This document shows positions 12,262-14,846 of a DNA stretch of 14,846 bases, in pieces. The DNA comes from an uncultured Collinsella sp. (lineage in GTDB: Bacteria; Actinomycetota; Coriobacteriia; Coriobacteriales; Coriobacteriaceae). The stretch covers positions 1-14,846 of the forward strand of contig CALBUZ010000209.1 of assembly GCA_937969105.1 (NCBI GenBank). The letters are read 5' to 3'. The stretch's first letter is position 1; every line of letters begins with the position of its first letter. The notes below the pieces were generated by a model. That model did not search any database, was not told where the DNA came from, and saw nothing but the letters and a program-made list of their open reading frames with translations. The position numbers and the translations under genes are program-made.

Positions 12262-14846
12262 ATGGATCTTTCGACCTTGATGCCGCAACAGCTGCAGATC
12301 GTCAAGACGCTCGACCGTCCGCTGTTTGTCTCGGCGGGCGCCGGTTCGGGCAAGACCTTTACCCTCACGCGCCGCATTGTCTACGCGCTCTCGCCCGAAT
12401 CCGGTCCGTTCGTTGAGCATCTGGATCAGGTGCTCGCCATCACCTTTACCAAGGACGCCGCGGCCGAGATTCGCGACCGCGTGCGTCGTGCGCTTATCGA
12501 CGAGGGCATGGACGAGGAGGCACTGACCGTCGACGACGCGTGGATCTCGACCATTCACGGCATGTGCTCGCGTATCCTGCGCGCGCACGCGCTGGAGCTG
12601 GGCATCGACCCCGAGTTCACGGTGCTCACCGATACCGATGAGCTCATGGATCAGGCTGTTGAGCATGTGCTGGGTCGCGCGACGGCACCCGATGCCGCCC
12701 CCGAGCTCGCGGCGTCGCTCAAGGCCCTCTATGCCTGGTATCCCATGGCGGGCGAGGGCGGTTCCTTTGGCGCCGGCACGACCATCAAGGGTCTGGTGCG
12801 CGAGCTGCTGGAGTTGTCGAGCCAGTTGCCGGGCGGTATGGACGACGTGCGCGTGGCGCGCGGCCAGGCCGATACCTCGGCACTCGCCGATGCCTATCGC
12901 GCGGCGCTGGGCGCAAGCAAGGCCGCGACCGAGAAGGCACAGACGGCGCTCGATGCCATCGACGCGTTCGAGGCGAGCGGCAAGACCATGGTCGATGCGG
13001 CGCGACTCATGATGTCGTGCGCCATGCCGCGCGCGAGCAAGGCATTCCCTAAGGAGCAGGTCGAGCTACTCAAGGCGGAGGCTGCCGATGCGTTTATCAA
13101 TATCGTGCTGGCCTGCGGTGGCCCGGCGCTCGATGCGCTGATGGGCCTGGCCCGTTCCGTGGAGGCCGAGTATCGCGCGCTGAAAGCTGCCCAGTCCGCC
13201 CTCGATAATAACGACCTGCTGCGCATGGCCTACGAGGCCCTGCGCGATTACCCTGCCATCCGTGCTGCGTACGAGGGCCGCTTTAAGATGGTCATGATCG
13301 ACGAGTTCCAGGATACCGACCAGATGCAGGTCGATCTGATCCGTTACCTGACGGGTGCGGGGGAGCGCGCGCTGTGCACCGTGGGCGATGCGCAGCAGTC
13401 CATCTATCGCTTCCGTGGCGCCGAGGTCGAGGTGTTCCGTCGCCAGGAGCGCAAGGTGGGCTCGTCTGCCGCGCCCGAGGCGACTGCCGTGGCCGACGCC
13501 CCTGCTGGCGAGCTCGTCAAGCTCGTGCGCAACTTCCGCAGCCATGACGAGGTGCTGCGTTACGTGGCACGTGTTTTCGACGGCGATGACGGCGGCCTGA
13601 TGCAGGGCTTTTTGGATCTTGAGGCAAGCGACGGCCGCAAGGACACGCTGGTGGCAGATGCCTCGCGTCGCCAGGCTCTCTTTGTTGCCGGCGGCAGTAC
13701 GCAGGAGCGCACACAGGCCAAGGCCCGTGCGATCGCCGAGCGCTTCCGCGCACTTGCCGATGCTGGCCAGCCCCAGGGCGGCATGGTGCTGCTGCTGGGC
13801 CGCATGACCAACGCCGACGTCTACGCCCAGGCCTTCCGCGACCAGGGGCTCGACTGCGTCATCGCGGGCGGCTCGGTCTTTGCCCAAGCAGCCGAGGTGC
13901 AGACGGTGCGCGCCCTGGTTTGCGCGCTCGCCAATCCGGCCGATACGGCGCAGGGTCTTATGCCACTGCTGTCCTCGCCGATGTTTGCACTCGGCGCCCA
14001 GGAGTTCCTGGCGCTGGCGACCAAGCTCGATAGCGAGACAGGGGAGACCTCGCGCCGGAATATCGACGCGGGCATCATGAGTGATTTCGACGTGCCGGGT
14101 CTGCAAGATCTGCCGCTCGTGACGCGCGCCCGCGAGGTGCTGCGGTATGCGCTTCGTCGCGTGGGCCGCGATTCGTTCGCCGCCATCGCGCGCGACGTGG
14201 TCAACGCCTCCGGCTGGTTTGTGCGTCTGGCGCAGCGTGGTCCCGAGGGCAAGGCCGTTGCCGCCAACGTGCTCAAGGCGCTCGACGCCGTGGCCGAGGC
14301 GGAGGCCGAGTTCGGTAACTCGCCGCGTTCCATCGCGCTGGCCTTCGACCGTTTCTTGGCGGGCAAGGAAGCCCCGGGTGCCCTCAACGAGGAGGGCGAC
14401 GGCGCGGTTCGCATCATGACGGTGCATGCCTCCAAGGGTCTGGAATATCCGGTCGTGGCGGTCGCCGAGTGCTTTGGCGTGCGTAAGTCCTCGGGTGCGG
14501 CACAGATGGGTCGCGTCGAGGGCGGAGCGCAGGTCGTGGCACTGCCGGCACGCTTCGACGGCGTTAAGCTCGCCGACGGCACGTTCGTAAAGGGCGATGA
14601 CGTCAAAAAGCAGTTTGAGCATGCGTTTAAGGGTAAGGGCACGTCGCTGTGGTTGCCGCCGGAGCTCATGGAGGACGCCTGTGCGACGGGTTCTCCCGCC
14701 GAGGCATTTGCTCGCCTGCGCAACGACGACCTGCGGCTTTCGCTCGAGGAGCGGGCCCGCTTGCTCTACGTTGCCATGACGCGTGCGCGCGAGCTGGTGA
14801 TCTTGGCGATGGATGCCGGCGTGAGCCGTAGCAAGGTGACGGCGCC
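12262..14846 (+). CDS. addA: AddA-like helicase-nuclease subunit, 3' end outside window
   Basis: This UvrD/RecB-type superfamily 1A helicase is the A subunit partnering the gene before it. About 861 residues are visible without a stop; AddA proteins are typically 1100-1250 long, so the C-terminal nuclease domain is expected beyond the window. Helicase motifs occur in order: Walker A AGAGSGKT (25-32, Lys31), Ia AITFTKDAAAEIRDRV, II MIDEFQDTD (Asp347, Glu348), III GDAQQSIYRFRGAE, IV LVRNFRSHDEVL, V MTVHASKGLEYPVV (His722) and VI LLYVAMTRARE (Tyr836). The intact motifs indicate this is the motor subunit. The ATG at 12262 follows AAGGAGGG (12243-12250), which lies inside the end of addB, so translation is probably coupled. 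RecB and PcrA are less likely because of the paired AddB-like neighbour. Confidence 0.93.
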   Translation, partial: MDLSTLMPQQLQIVKTLDRPLFVSAGAGSGKTFTLTRRIVYALSPESGPFVEHLDQVLAITFTKDAAAEIRDRVRRALIDEGMDEEALTVDDAWISTIHGMCSRILRAHALELGIDPEFTVLTDTDELMDQAVEHVLGRATAPDAAPELAASLKALYAWYPMAGEGGSFGAGTTIKGLVRELLELSSQLPGGMDDVRVARGQADTSALADAYRAALGASKAATEKAQTALDAIDAFEASGKTMVDAARLMMSCAMPRASKAFPKEQVELLKAEAADAFINIVLACGGPALDALMGLARSVEAEYRALKAAQSALDNNDLLRMAYEALRDYPAIRAAYEGRFKMVMIDEFQDTDQMQVDLIRYLTGAGERALCTVGDAQQSIYRFRGAEVEVFRRQERKVGSSAAPEATAVADAPAGELVKLVRNFRSHDEVLRYVARVFDGDDGGLMQGFLDLEASDGRKDTLVADASRRQALFVAGGSTQERTQAKARAIAERFRALADAGQPQGGMVLLLGRMTNADVYAQAFRDQGLDCVIAGGSVFAQAAEVQTVRALVCALANPADTAQGLMPLLSSPMFALGAQEFLALATKLDSETGETSRRNIDAGIMSDFDVPGLQDLPLVTRAREVLRYALRRVGRDSFAAIARDVVNASGWFVRLAQRGPEGKAVAANVLKALDAVAEAEAEFGNSPRSIALAFDRFLAGKEAPGALNEEGDGAVRIMTVHASKGLEYPVVAVAECFGVRKSSGAAQMGRVEGGAQVVALPARFDGVKLADGTFVKGDDVKKQFEHAFKGKGTSLWLPPELMEDACATGSPAEAFARLRNDDLRLSLEERARLLYVAMTRARELVILAMDAGVSRSKVTA

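Noticed and set aside
10933..12666. Minus-strand ORF (577 codons) across the addB-addA junction
   Set aside because: It is an antisense shadow spanning two real genes, with no motifs.
13066..14622. Minus-strand ORF (518 codons) opposite addA
   Set aside because: It is an antisense shadow of the helicase gene, whose seven motifs are intact on the plus strand.

Overview
The window is about 60% G+C, compact, and carries ten long genes on both strands with no rRNA, tRNA, CRISPR array or intact insertion sequence. Gene content and protein style suggest a gut actinobacterium of the class Coriobacteriia, plausibly Collinsella or a relative. The clues are a FucO-type dehydrogenase, AddAB-type recombination proteins, a YerC-type TrpR relative and frequent GGGGACGG-type palindromes. 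The taxonomic call is inference, because no marker gene is present.

Region 1 (1-3450) is metabolic. It holds the 3' end of a short-chain dehydrogenase, then a strongly codon-biased iron-dependent alcohol dehydrogenase closely resembling lactaldehyde reductase FucO, then an M42-family aminopeptidase. A 130-bp concentric inverted repeat separates the last two, and a textbook terminator closes the block.

Region 2 (3450-4900) is a single accessory-looking gene behind an AT-rich, repeat-bearing promoter. It fuses an N-terminal helix-turn-helix to a HipA-like kinase and has no separate HipB partner. This is the best candidate for an under-described system here.

Region 3 (4900-7810) has a sulfur theme. 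mnmA (tRNA 2-thiouridylase) and cysK (cysteine synthase) lie on the minus strand, and an Rrf2-family regulator with four clustered cysteines is divergent from cysK. A nested dyad overlaps the predicted cysK promoter and is a good candidate operator for that regulator. The mnmA promoter appears to sit directly against the cysK terminator.

Region 4 (7810-9160) holds a small four-helix membrane protein of the phage-holin-4/YvlD type on the minus strand and a YerC-type TrpR-family regulator on the plus strand. The regulator is preceded by a possible in-frame leader ORF with two Trp codons near its end. A UUCG-loop terminator follows, abutted by a 34-bp-arm palindrome.

Region 5 (9160-end) is an addB-addA pair for double-strand-break processing; addA runs off the window. 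The AddB protein lacks a visible Walker A motif and most of the C-terminal iron-sulfur cysteines of the Bacillus protein.
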